A DNA stretch of 28,813 bases from Mesaphorura yosii (Eukaryota > Arthropoda > Collembola > Poduromorpha > Tullbergiidae). The stretch spans positions 1 to 28,813 of the forward strand of contig WIXG01000654.1 in assembly GCA_009869945.1 (NCBI GenBank), in the 5' to 3' direction. Under the pieces are notes generated by a model. The model made no database searches. It had not been told where the DNA came from and saw nothing but the letters and a program-made list of their open reading frames with translations. The translations under genes were made by a program, and so were the position numbers. Of this stretch, positions 1 to 9,977 are shown piece by piece; the stretch's first letter is position 1; the number at the start of each line of letters is the position of its first letter.

Positions 1-297
1 CTCAAGCTGCCCCTGCAAGGGGAACGGCCTTCTTTCAGCAAAGACGGAATCGTGACCCACTCCTCTTGCTGAACGCAGTATTTCATTCGTTTGACTACTA
101 CACCATCTTTCAGTTACGCTGATTGGTCGCTTGTACTGATAAAAACCAGCCAAACACTCGTAATGTCACTAGAAACGACAAGGAGGTTCGCGTATTCCTC
201 AAATATATGGAATAGTCGGGCTGAACGAGCAGATGAACGTTGCAGAGCGCAGATTCTCAGCCGGAGAGGAGTTTTCAGATGGGGAAATTGTGCCTAC

Positions 298-365
298 GCC
301 GGGGAAACCTGCTGCAGGAGGAGTAGAATACAAACAGCACCCAACCCGACGTCCATTCTTTTCAT
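298..365 (-). other. Possible signal-peptide exon of a gene crossing the unit junction
   Basis: On the minus strand an ATG at 365 opens a short frame with a charged start (MKRMD) and a hydrophobic core (VCILLLLQQ), ending at a GTAGGC donor-like site. This looks like a secretory first exon. A continuation would enter at the CTTGCAG acceptor near position 12 and run off the left edge of the window. The same arrangement is complete in the second copy (22737-22804, then 22451 downward). I do not recognise the protein, and the downstream frame is uncertain. Confidence 0.25.
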
Positions 366-528
366 TCTAGCACGATTTTGCAAACTAAGATTCTTGTTTA
401 ACATAATTGACGGTCGGAGTTCTAGCATAATTCTAATTAACATTTGCCTTTGGCAAAAAACTTTCGAGAAATCAAGGTCCATGGAATGCGTTTGTTGTGG
501 CAAGTCGCGGTATTCATTTAATAATTAA

Positions 529-1389
529 TTTTGAAGGAGTGGAAAAGTACTAGGCACATACAATTAAATAAGATTAAAGTAGTTTTCCAGCCAAGCAGTG
601 ATTGATTAGAAGATAAAAGGCTCCGCTCAAAAAGGTTTATTCAGTTTGTAGGGGTTCTTATTCGTTCAAGATTGCGCTCACTGTACCCGTTTCCTTGTAT
701 GTAGCGCAGAGTCCAGTTCAAGGTGTCTCTTCGCCTCGTACTGCGCATGAGATAGACAGTTGTCTTTTAGCGACGCTCGCATTCGCATTTGTTCTTTTGT
801 AATGTTTCTCGCCAATTCAAACTAAATTAGTTTAACTGTGCTCCTCGTCTTGTGCAAAGTGTTTTACTGAATGACAATTAGATTCAGTTGCCCATCAGCC
901 CAAGTGACCATTCAGTTGCGGTCGATCTTGTGCCACCATCAAGCAGCAACGTTCAAGGTTCACCAAAAGAAGGTTTAGGTTACGACCAGGAATAAGAAAA
1001 TGTCTTATATCGAAATTAATTCAGTTTGGAAAATAATGTAATGCAATATCGCTACTCGAGTTGCAATTTGCAAATGAATGAATACGGGAAAGAAACGGTG
1101 AAGATTTGTATTCCGATTTGCGAATACAATTTAAATAAGTATGTTCATTATTTACACAGGAATACGAGCGAGTTCACTGGCCAATTATAGTAACGAGTTC
1201 AAAATACACGCCTGATCCTGTTCTTCCAAACGTTGTGAAGGGTCGTTAACTTGAGTGCAAGAGGATTTTCAAGCGACAAACTATTACGTAATAAACTCGC
1301 AATTAATTGTATCACAGTATGACAAAAACAGTGTCCAGTAAACCATACAAACGGCTCAACACACGTGCTGCAAAAATTCTTGATAATAA
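529..1389. other. Gene-less stretch
   Basis: AT-rich sequence with no convincing coding frame on either strand and no RNA gene that I could recognise. It lies downstream of the minus-strand membrane protein gene and probably holds intergenic DNA only. The same stretch recurs at 22968-23828. Confidence 0.5.
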
Positions 1390-1395
1390 TTTATT
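1390..1395 (-). terminator. Polyadenylation signal AATAAA
   Basis: AATAAA on the minus strand (TTTATT on plus), about 58 bp downstream of the stop of the 1453-2557 membrane protein gene. Spacing and strand suit a 3' end signal for that gene. Confidence 0.45.
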
Positions 1396-1452
1396 GGCGA
1401 CGAAAAATCACGCCGAGGGCAAGCTGGGACGGCCTAATGAGCTATTGGCTAA

Positions 1453-2557
1453 TTAGCTGAGTGCAATGAGCAATGTCAGTGTTCCATTCAACAGAAAATG
1501 TAAGAATGTCATTTTTGCATTACATTCCATGTAATAAAGCCCCGCCACTCCAAACCTAATCGGGGGGAGTGACCTGGCCACTAATTGGGCATACTTTCTT
1601 TGTTCCTGTTCCGTTGGGCCCACACTCGCACATTCGCACAATGGCGTAGGTTCAAACATGGGCCTTCGATTTTGCCCAAACACTAGTTGTGACATTAGCA
1701 CCAAGCAGAAGGAATCCAACCCCGTGGAGCCCAATTGCAAATATCCCTAATGTGATGGGACTTGGGAAACGCATGACACCCACGATGCAAGCTATCGCCA
1801 CGAAACTGATCATGATCTTGTACTTGAGGATCGGGACCACAATCACGATGTAGATTGCGTTGAAAAGTGTTGTTGTAATATAAAGAGCTTGGGACACTGT
1901 GACGCTCCTTGCAACTGGGGCGCTTTGCTTCAGGGTATCAAAGGTCAGGGCGAAGAAGAGGAATGGAAACACTTGAACCTGACCAGCCATTACGTAACAA
2001 CACCCAAAATGGGCCCCCGTGATTGCAGCATGTACAATGGGGACGAAAGGTGAATTGTAAGCAGTCCATGCGCACAGAAACTCGATGGTTGAGAATGAGA
2101 GAATGCAACCAAAGATACGCATGAGCCTGAGACAAACGATCGCGTAGCCCAGAAATGTCTCCCGCATGATCCCCTTTTCCGAATTTCCAAAGCTCTGATT
2201 CTGATTCTGGTGTACGAGAATATTGAACAGCATGGCGAGTTCTCTTCTCTATATGGCGAATGTAAGTTGTGCCAAATAAACGGGAAACAGGAATGCAAAA
2301 ATGGTCAAGTACAATACCCACAAATCAAAACGAAGCTCCTGCCCCAAGGATGCGTGGAAGTGAACTCGGTACGCAGCATGGCTCGTGATGTATGTGGCGA
2401 GCCCCAAATAGGTCCCGTAGGAAAGTGTGGCCAATTTATCAGCCGAAGCGTTCAATAGGCATTGCTCTTCGTCAAATTTGAGACCCAGCGGCAATTGTTT
2501 TTTGGTTGCGAACCGTACAAAATAAAGCACGATGTCGAGCTCTTTCGGGGACAGCAT
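1453..2557 (-). pseudogene. Multi-pass membrane protein of chemoreceptor type, disrupted (copy 1)
   Basis: Three minus-strand pieces make one gene. The first starts at ATG 2557 and ends at an in-frame TAG at 2249-2251. The second continues in the same frame through several hydrophobic segments to 1652, and the third, in another frame, runs to 1453. The C-terminal end (SLPPIRFGVAG, then FLHFLLNGTLTLLIAL) resembles the ending of a large family of uncharacterised multi-pass collembolan proteins, similar in size and layout to insect gustatory receptors. That family assignment is from memory, not a search. One premature stop and one frameshift near 1650-1740 indicate a pseudogene, or consensus errors. 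If active, it would sit in the plasma membrane of sensory cells. No ligand can be inferred. Confidence 0.6.
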
Positions 2558-3415
2558 TTTGTGGCGCGTTGTATGGACTTAGGGTACGAGTACTGAATTG
2601 AAGTTGTTCAAAATTGTAACATTAAAAATGGAACCGGGTCTTCGAAGATTACCAGTGGCAGTGAGTAAATAAAACACTTTAATGGCTTATCATGACTTTC
2701 CATCTGAACCAACTTGACCCACAGCTACGATTAATATAATGGGGCTTGTAACAGCGAGTGAGCCCGGACAGCTTCAGTTCAGCAGAGATGGCAAATAGCA
2801 CTAGCAAAATTAAGACATTTTAAATTACTTTCGAAAGAGAAAATGTTAGAAGGAAGGAAATATCGTATTTAGTAATTACATAATTGAGCCAAATCTCACT
2901 CAAATCTCAAGTGGGGAAGACAATGCTTAAACCCCCAGAGTACAAACTTTACTTGTACTTGGGCCGCTGTTCAGCTTACTCACTTAATTTTCAAGGACCA
3001 TGCTTTCCTGCGCACACTCCGTAAAATTATTGCATTGTCTTGCCATTTTGTGCAGGGGAATAAGTCATCTCAAGCGTCACGACTCGCGACCAACCACTAT
3101 TGTGTGCAAAAATCCAACACTCTCACGAATCAGAGTGTATGAGGTTTTTCTTTCTTCGGATCGCGTTATTCTTTTTGATGTCCAAGACTCATTTTCCAGA
3201 CAAATTACCAACGCAATTTATTCGGCGAATATAGTCCTAGTAAATTTCAAAGTAACTGGCCTGAACGAATGAATGAATAAATGAACAGTGCTTTCAATGG
3301 CTGGATCAATAACTTCGCCATCCTGAGGAAAGCCCGAGGAAATAGGAATTTTCCTTTCCCTCCACAGTTGAATCCAAAAGGCACTCAGTCTCTTCCAATC
3401 ATTCCGCCTGATTCA
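2558..3415. other. Intergenic region between divergent membrane-protein and Ig-receptor genes
   Basis: About 860 bp separate the start of the minus-strand membrane protein gene from the start of the plus-strand Ig receptor. Short open frames are present (for example 3000-3272 plus), but none shows a domain or splice signals that I trust. It must hold the 5' regions of both flanking genes if they are expressed. No clear TATA box was seen. Confidence 0.4.
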
Positions 3416-5465
3416 ATGAGTGCAGACAAAATTTCCCGTTCCACGTGCGTCGTGATGGTCATAGTACTAATCTTGGCGCTTCATCAAGTGCGCTTCGCGG
3501 TCGAAAACCCGAAGCCGGTTGGAGTTTACGTCTATGCCGCACAGCCACTGGCACAAATTTCAAAGAGCGATCACACCACTGTGATTGTCGTCGGAAACTC
3601 AAACATGCAATTTGGTGCAGTTGGCGAAGCGGATTATCCGACGGAGTGGATCTACAATGACGATGACGTAGGTTTAGACCTTGGCTTGCCCTATCACTTG
3701 TAAACTTCTAACCTTCTTTTTCCTTTTGTGTCACAGACCGATCCAACGAGACCGAAGACCACCTCCTGGCGCTTGACACACTATTTCAAGCTTTGGCTTT
3801 TATGCTAATTTGGAACTGAAAATACCAAACTTGCAGTTAGAAGAGAGTGTACTTTGCAGGGAAGTTTCCAATCACTCCAACAACATATTGGTCAAATTGG
3901 ACCCGAATGTCACTGCTGGCCAGGTTCACATCACCCAGGAGAGGGGCGTCCTGTTGCCCGCGGAAACCGAGGACGGTCCTTGTAATGTCACTGTTCAAGT
4001 TGGCCAAGCACGTGTTCAGATTCACTGGCGATGCGTTAGCGCAAGCTCGCCATTGACCCCTGCCCAATTCTCAACTAAACGATGTCATACAGCTTCGCAT
4101 TGTGCCAGCATTTACAGGCGTTGGAGAATTTCGGTAATAAGCTTGTGGAAACGTGAGTTTAATTTCAGTATGCCAACTCTGAACGTTTTCTAGCCAAAAT
4201 GTATCACGAAAGTCGAAAATGGCACCAAAATTGATCACAATTGGTTCAAGATGTCGGATCTGTACTCCGGACCGGCTGTAATGATTTACCAAGTTCCAGT
4301 CGCGGACGGATTTCAGAAGGCTTCTGTGGAGTACTTTTTCACAACACAAGATAAAAAAAAACAATCCGTAAGCGATACATGACACCTCGGACGATTGCGA
4401 ATCTTGCGGTTGGCTGAACATATTACGTCTGAATGCAGACATATCCAAGTCGGAGGTCGACCTGTCGAACTTCATCTCGATCGACGTTGACCCCGTGATC
4501 ACCACCTACACGGCTTACACGCCTGAAACATTAAGAACTCAATGTGTGATTAATCAATACGCGTTTGCACGTTACCGCCAATTCACAGTGACTTTGAACG
4601 ACTTGATCCCAATTGGTAAGTGCATCATTTCGTACAAGACTGCTTGCAAAATTCAAGAGTACGGGTTGTGTGTACAGAACTCGACGTTAGATCACAAGAA
4701 GACAATGGCGAGTGGCTCTGGAAGTCAGTGGAAGCTGAGATTCAGCTCCAAGACCATGGTGTGGGCACATACCGAGTTCAGTGTGGTGCATATGTCTGGA
4801 GCAAGCAGAACCAATTTAATAAAACAGTCACGTTTGAAGTGAAGGACCCGACACCCCTCACTTTGGCAATGGAACCGGGCAAGAGCGTGAAAATGTGACA
4901 TTCAATGAAGGTCAGTCAAACCAGAAGCTGGACTGCGACGTGGACGGCGATCCGAGTCCGGAAGTGACTTTGAGCTACAACCCAGCGCCCGGTCTCCAGT
5001 CGCAAGGTCGGCACTTTTTTATTGCAAAAGTGTCCTCTGAGTGGCACGAGGGACTGAGCGTTATCTGCAGGGGAACAAACAAGTTCGGACAAAGGGCGAC
5101 AAAAGAGTTTACGGTGCCTGTTGACAATGCCCATTCTAATGCTAAACCAGAGGAGGCAACCGCAACCGGAGCAGCGTCGACCACCACGCATTTCGTCATT
5201 GGCTTCGTGAGCGTAGCCGTTGTCCTGCTTGCCGTGTTGCTACTGTTTATGTACTGCAAGTTTATGAGATTTAGCAAGGCGGTGGTGAGCGTTCTGACTG
5301 ACGAGGAAGTCAAGGAATTCCGCGAGGGAAAACAGAAGCCGGACACACATGTTGAATTTAGGCCGGATCCAACGGACACTGACGAGCCTCTGTACGAGAA
5401 CCAGCTCGCAATCGACTGTCTACCTTACAACTCAGAGTTTGAAGTAAAGAAAGAAAACCTTGTTG
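3416..5465 (+). pseudogene. Immunoglobulin-domain receptor related to VEGFR/PDGFR-type tyrosine kinases, kinase domain missing (copy 1)
   Basis: Exon 1 (3416-3667) starts with a signal peptide (VVMVIVLILAL core). Later exons at about 3837-4070, 4194-4367, 4439-4615 and 4678-5465 carry Ig-type segments with cysteines and N-glycosylation sites. A transmembrane helix lies near 5187-5260, followed by a juxtamembrane tail (LTDEEVKEFREG, then YNSEFEV) like that of Ig-domain receptor kinases. The frame closes across the 4616-4677 intron exactly. Defects: the second exon (3737) hits a stop at 3806; the frame near 4070-4140 cannot be joined cleanly; and single-base shifts occur at the A-runs 4353-4361 and 4890-4893. 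The exon ends at a good donor (GTAAGA), but no kinase follows; the next candidate exon hits a stop after about 30 codons. It is probably a decaying relative of a receptor kinase. A truncated decoy receptor is less likely. Confidence 0.65.
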
Positions 5466-5983
5466 GTAAGAACCATATTCTATTGACAGGCTTCAAAATA
5501 TGCAACTAGCAGTTGCGGCCATGAAATAATTTCCAGACTTATGGTTTCTCAGCATAGGCTCGGAAGGAATTGTTGACCAAGACACTGGAATCCAGACTCC
5601 GAATTCAAAACATTCGGCGGAGTTTACAAAATGAAAACCTCAGGGACAAGCAATCGATCAATTGCCGAATGGTTTCAATAAGTACCTATTCGCAGAATTC
5701 GACTGGCTTCTGGCTGATATTAATTATTCAAACTCCTACCGATAAGTTTGGGTCGACCCCGGAGGAGTTGCATGTAATTCAAAATGCGTGCTTGCAAGTT
5801 TGCAGGACGTCAAGTTCTGATGGGCCAAATGGTTGGAAGGTGGCCACGGTTATATCAAGCCATAGGGCTCCAGGGGCTGCTTCTTACTCTCACCCGCTGA
5901 AAAGCTGACGCCAATTCAGGTACTGAAGTGTAGGGATTAGTATTTCGAAAGAAATAGCTCAGAAATGAGGCACACTTTCTAAA
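5466..5983 (+). other. Stretch after the Ig receptor, upstream of the channel
   Basis: The acceptor TTTCCAG near 5536 joins in phase to the receptor exon ending at 5465, and its frame includes IGSEGIVDQDTG before a TGA. This may be a scrap of a kinase glycine-rich loop, but the resemblance is weak. The part from about 5757 resembles the stretch upstream of the decayed channel copy (about 7671 on), so it was probably duplicated together with the channel. Confidence 0.4.
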
Positions 5984-7309
5984 ATGCGCGCACAAAATCC
6001 TGCAATTAAAATATTGCAAAAATTCCTTGCTCTTGTCCTCCTGTGTGAGACACCTTCTGTCATCGCGTGGAATCAGAACGTGAGCCACGAAGAAGCGAGT
6101 TTCATTCTGAACCTTATTTCATCCAGCCGCAACTATGACAAGCGCCTCGAACCGGGCTTCGGCGCTTCTCCGACCACCGTGAACGTATCCCTCAACATTC
6201 AGAGCATCTCGGCCATCTCGGAGCTCAACATGGACTTCACCGTCGAATTCTACCTGACGCAAACGTGGGCTGACTCCAGGCTCCAGTACAACCATCCAGG
6301 ACTGGAAATTTTGACCGTGGGCTCCGAGTTTCTGCGCAAGGAGATCTGGCTCCCCGACACGTTCATCCTCAACGACAAACAAGGAAGCTTTCACCCAACC
6401 GCGGAGTATGGATTCATCCACCCAAATGGGTTCGTTCGGTGGGAGATGCGGGTTAAGGTGACGGCCCGCTGCGAAATGGCGCTGTTCCTCTACCCCTTCG
6501 ACACACAAGCTTGTGCGCTCTTGATTGGGTCCACCGCATATAGCGACACGTCCACCTCTGAGGAGGTGGTGTACAGGTGGGGAGTCGAAGGGCTGTGGAC
6601 GGTGGACACCGCCAATGTGTCCCTGCCCCAGTTCAAGGTAGTCGGAAGCAGAACGTCCGACGATGGGAGATTTCTGCAATGGCACCTCCTGCTCACGAGG
6701 TCCGTTACCTACTTCCTGTTCCGAATCTACGTGCCCTGTGACCTCATCGTGGCCATCTCATGGATTCCCCTCTGGATTGATGAGAGCGCGAGGCTGGAGC
6801 GAGTCGCCATTGGGATCACGACGATGCTGGCACTGACCACCTTCATTACATCCGTTAATGCCGAGCTGCCGAAGATCTCTTACCTCACAGCAATGGACCT
6901 CTACCTCTTTGCCTGCTTCACGATGGTATTCGGAGCCGTGTTGAAGACGTCGGTGGTACGAGCATACAAAGCCGGTGCGGCGACGGCGATGGCAGCGCCT
7001 CCAATCAAAAAAGGAGCTCATTCGCCGAAGCGGCCAAGACAAGTGTGGAATTGGAAAAAATCTGCGGGGCGTAGGTGGAGAGGAAGCAGTGGCCAGTGTG
7101 TTCTGGCCCCAGAATCCTCACCTGATATGAATAATGTGGCAAACGGGAGTGCAGCTGCAGTTAAAAGATCAGCAAAAATGCAAGGAGGGCAGAAGTACGG
7201 TAGAATTCTATTCCCGCTCTCTTTCTTGTGTTTCAATGTAATCTACTTGAGTCTGTACATGTGGCTGTCAGCTGTAGATACGGAAGGGTACTCCATTTAT
7301 GTTGATTAG
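5984..7309 (+). CDS. Cys-loop ligand-gated ion channel subunit, GABA/glycine-receptor type, intact single exon
   Basis: This 441-residue protein is a pentameric receptor subunit of the plasma membrane. It has a signal peptide (about 1-28) and an extracellular ligand-binding domain with the conserved WLPDTFILND. The Cys-loop is C163 to C177 with the standard 13 residues between. Four membrane helices lie near 241-264, 274-290, 304-321 and 413-432, with a basic cytoplasmic loop between the third and fourth. The helix 2 core GITTMLALTT and the following LPKISYLTAMDLYL match anion-channel subunits of the GABA-A, glycine and glutamate-gated group. The residues before helix 2 are L271-E272-R273 rather than Pro-Ala-Arg, so charge selectivity may be cationic. 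The ATG at 5984 is chosen because it gives a complete signal peptide. The gene has no introns, unlike most animal relatives. A decayed tandem copy follows at 7896. The ligand cannot be told from sequence. Confidence 0.9.
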   Translation: MRAQNPAIKILQKFLALVLLCETPSVIAWNQNVSHEEASFILNLISSSRNYDKRLEPGFGASPTTVNVSLNIQSISAISELNMDFTVEFYLTQTWADSRLQYNHPGLEILTVGSEFLRKEIWLPDTFILNDKQGSFHPTAEYGFIHPNGFVRWEMRVKVTARCEMALFLYPFDTQACALLIGSTAYSDTSTSEEVVYRWGVEGLWTVDTANVSLPQFKVVGSRTSDDGRFLQWHLLLTRSVTYFLFRIYVPCDLIVAISWIPLWIDESARLERVAIGITTMLALTTFITSVNAELPKISYLTAMDLYLFACFTMVFGAVLKTSVVRAYKAGAATAMAAPPIKKGAHSPKRPRQVWNWKKSAGRRWRGSSGQCVLAPESSPDMNNVANGSAAAVKRSAKMQGGQKYGRILFPLSFLCFNVIYLSLYMWLSAVDTEGYSIYVD

Positions 7310-7895
7310 ATGCATTGGTAGTTGACTGTGTATCAATTTTATCTACTTAAGATTTGAGCACAGTAATTAATAGTATTATAAATGGCATTACCAGCAGTAT
7401 CAATTTTGGGATTTTATGGGCAGCGCTCACGATTCGTGGGCCACAAGGAGCTCTGGAGCGCCAACCCAAAAACCAATTTACTTATTGAGGAAGATGAGTT
7501 TTTACGGTTGTTACTTTTTTATTGTGCAGTTTGAGGGAGACACCGAGGGAGAAACGGCAAGGGGCCTACAGGGGTGACCATGCAAGCCTTGTCCAATTCA
7601 TGAAATTTGTGCCAACGACTACGTTTATTTACTCACAGGTTTTTGTCAAATGAGTTAAAGAGTTATAGCCACCCCCGGCAGAATTACATGTAATTTAAAT
7701 CGGGCGTGCTATCGGAGTTTAAAGAATGCCGCGCCTGCGCGACCGAATGAGTACTATCGAAGTGCGTGCCAAGATTTTTTCTACGCTGGGACTCAAGGGG
7801 TTCACCTCACGAAAAGCCGCAAAACTCATCAATTGAAGGGTTCAGTATTCTTCGAAACATTGACAAAAAAAACCCTTGGAGCAAACTTCTAAAAA
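7310..7895. other. Spacer between the channel and its decayed copy
   Basis: No gene seen. The 3' part (from about 7671) resembles 5757-5983 upstream of the intact channel, for instance a shared CATGTAATT block about 225 bp before each start codon, so the duplication included 5' flanking DNA. The 5' part is unassigned 3' flank of the intact channel. Confidence 0.5.
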
Positions 7896-8423
7896 GTGTG
7901 CAAGGACTCTGTGATTATCTTGAAAGGATTCCTCCTCCTTCTTCTGTATGACGCGCCTCGGACCGTAGCGTTGAGTGTTAACGTGAGCCATGAGGAGGCG
8001 AGCTCAATTCTGAATCTGATTGCGCCCAGCGGCATTTACGACAGGCGCCTCGAGCCCAATTTCGGCAGCACTCCGACTCTGGCCAACGTGAGCATGGAAA
8101 TCATCTTCTCGGCCGTCTGGAGCTCAACAAGGACTCACCGTGGATTTTTACCTGACCTAGCAGTGGACTGACTCGAGGCTCCAGTACAACCAGCCTGGGG
8201 TGGAGTGGTTGAGGGTCGACTCTGAATCCTTTCACAAGAAGCTCTGGCTCCACGACACGTTCGTCCACAACGAAAAGCAATGAAGCTTTCGCCCCATCGA
8301 GGAGTTTTGCCTCCTGCGCCCAAACGGGGAGGTTCAGTGGGAGCTCCGCCTGACTGTCACGGCCCACTGCGAAATGACCCTGTCCCTCTACCCCTTTGAC
8401 ATACAAACTTGCGTGCTGTAACT
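7896..8423 (+). pseudogene. Decayed Cys-loop channel copy, ligand-binding domain only
   Basis: The sequence aligns with the intact channel from the signal peptide through the Cys-loop (C-EMTLSLYPFDIQT-C) and then stops. Near 8116-8146 two single-base deletions shift the frame, compared with the parent at SAISELNMDFTVEFY. The original frame then carries in-frame stops TAG (8158), TGA (8281) and TAA (8419). After the last stop, similarity to the parent ends, and no membrane helix is present. The product could not form a channel. It is a tandem duplicate, diverged in many codons, so the duplication is old relative to the 22.4-kb repeat. Confidence 0.88.
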
Positions 8424-8603
8424 CGTAAAGTTTGTGTGTTCCGCTCAGGACCTTGCTTTGCGCCTTGTCTTTGTTCGTGTTTCCATCCTTTGTTTCTCCT
8501 GATTTTAAATTTGAGGTTTGGCGATAAACACTTCGAGAGCTGTTGAACGGAAATACATAAATCACAAATCTTACACCTTGTGCATTTAATTGGCTACAGG
8601 ATA
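8424..8603. other. Short spacer between channel pseudogene and Kelch gene
   Basis: About 180 bp with no gene, between the last in-frame stop of the channel relic and the 3' end of the minus-strand Kelch gene. Confidence 0.5.
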
Positions 8604-8609
8604 TTTATT
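8604..8609 (-). terminator. Polyadenylation signal AATAAA
   Basis: AATAAA on the minus strand (TTTATT on plus), 15 bp downstream of the stop codon of the secreted Kelch gene that ends at 8625. Confidence 0.6.
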
Positions 8610-8624
8610 GACGGCCAATTCAGG

Positions 8625-9636
8625 TTAATTCACAGAATTTTTAGGTCTAATGCTATTGTCCGGATCTAGACCAAGGTCAACGTACATGATACGGTCATCA
8701 GAAGCGAAGCCATCTTGCCCACCGAAAATGTAGACCCTCCTCTCCCTTTCTACGTACGCGCAGCCCACTGCAGCCCACGGGAAGTCAAATCCCTTCACCT
8801 CCACTACAGTCGCTTCACCTGTACCCAGGTCAAACCGTACGAAATTGCGATCAGTCGATCCATCTCCACTGCAGATGAGATACGCTTCACTGCCCGTCCT
8901 AACAACGCAGAACTTCCTCATCCGGCCTGTGTTTCCAGTTCCCAGGTTGTATGAGAGCACATCGCGTGACATACCACTGGTCGAGAATAAACCACCAAAT
9001 AAAAAAATGTTCTCTTTGCCTGGGAGCAGCAACCCCGGCTGGAACAATACGTCCGGCAGTTCACCGTGGAGTTTAAGCTTGTAGTAGCGTGGAGAATTTC
9101 CAGACGTCCTTGGCATTCGGTTCCCCACCAAATACGTACAGATCCTTGCCATTGCCCTGGTCGTGGTCGCACAAAACGACGGGCGTCTGCAAGTAGCGCG
9201 GTATTCTGCCCACAAGGGTCCAATTTCCCAAGCTTGACACATGCGACTCCCAAATGCCCGTTTTTGGAGGGTTCTCAGAACGTGTATCAATCCCCATGAA
9301 GAATAGGCGCCCGTTGTCAACCCAAACGGTGCGTGTTTCCACCACCCAAGGGAGGAAGTCACTGGCAATATCTGTGACTGTCTCGTTGGAGATCGAATAT
9401 GCTAGGATTTTGTTCCAAGCGAAGAGGTAGATAGAGTCGTCGACGTCAAACAGAGCGGAAATGTCATAGCGACCGAACGGTATCTTCGACTCGGAAGTTA
9501 TGAGCTCAAGGCCCGGCGATCCCGGCTGGGTGACCTCGGCGCTGCTCGATCCGCTGGCGAAAAGCGGGACCATGGAAATAGCAAGAACTGCCAACGTTTC
9601 TACAAATTTACACCTAGATCTCGTACGCATGTCCAT
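8625..9636 (-). pseudogene. Secreted Kelch-repeat protein, one frameshift
   Basis: Starting at ATG 9636, a signal peptide (VETLAVLAISMVPLFASG) leads into Kelch-type repeats, seen as strands such as DSIYLFAW, DLYVFGGE, NIFLFGGL and RVYIFGGQ. Near 9098 the frame changes by one base: an AAATTCTCC stretch reads on only if one base is removed. The second half then runs to 8625. The two halves would give about 335 residues, one Kelch propeller, with no transmembrane helix after it. The ending MYVDLGLDPDNS parallels the last propeller strand of the Kelch receptor kinase at 19782 (ISYIDLGG), so this is the soluble counterpart of that ectodomain. An upstream in-frame ATG (9810) exists but would bury the signal peptide. 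It is either a recent pseudogene or a live gene with a consensus error. Confidence 0.72.
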
Positions 9637-9977
9637 GGCAAAGCTTTCTACTTTACAGTGCTTCACGCCTGTAAATTTGTGCCTGGTGGGCTGCGCTGGT
9701 GCTTTTCGTTCGAGTTCGAGCGACAAGCTGAGAGCCTCAGGAATGAGACCTGAGATTAAATTTTGGCCGTGACTGCAATTAAAATTCAGGCTCGGCCTCC
9801 CGTCTTCCATATTTAACACTAAAGTCTGTTAAGCCAGCTTAAGTTCGTTATCATCCTACAATCAAATGTGCGTACGTGACCTTATCTGCGAGATAGCACT
9901 GAAAAATTGAATGTTCTCAAGTGGGACAGAACCTTTTGAGTGGTCCGTTCAGTTAGTCAGTGCAGTCCAAGCCAAAC

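Larger units (their letters stand above)
1..6374. repeat. Terminal direct repeat, first copy (paired with 22440-28813)
   Basis: This segment recurs at 22440-28813 with a constant offset of 22,439 bp. Every reading frame in it reappears with the same translation, and the bases agree wherever I compared them, including both edges. The repeat runs exactly to both window ends, as expected when a circle or tandem array of 22,439-bp units is read 1.28 times. It contains the broken multi-pass membrane gene, the kinase-less Ig receptor and the first 130 codons of the Cys-loop channel. Confidence 0.97.

Noticed and set aside
91..528. 145-codon plus-strand frame near the left end (also at 22530-22967)
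   Set aside because: No domain, signal peptide or splice context; Arg/Ser-rich composition typical of a chance frame.
3000..3272. 90-codon plus-strand frame upstream of the Ig receptor
   Set aside because: No domain and no splice link to the receptor; hydrophobic start is weak compared with the signal peptide at 3416.
4390..4438. Continuous frame reading DDCESCGWLNI directly before the third Ig exon
   Set aside because: The stretch has a good donor (GTAAGC) and acceptor (GAATGCAG) and fits better as a 71-bp intron once one A is allowed in the preceding run.
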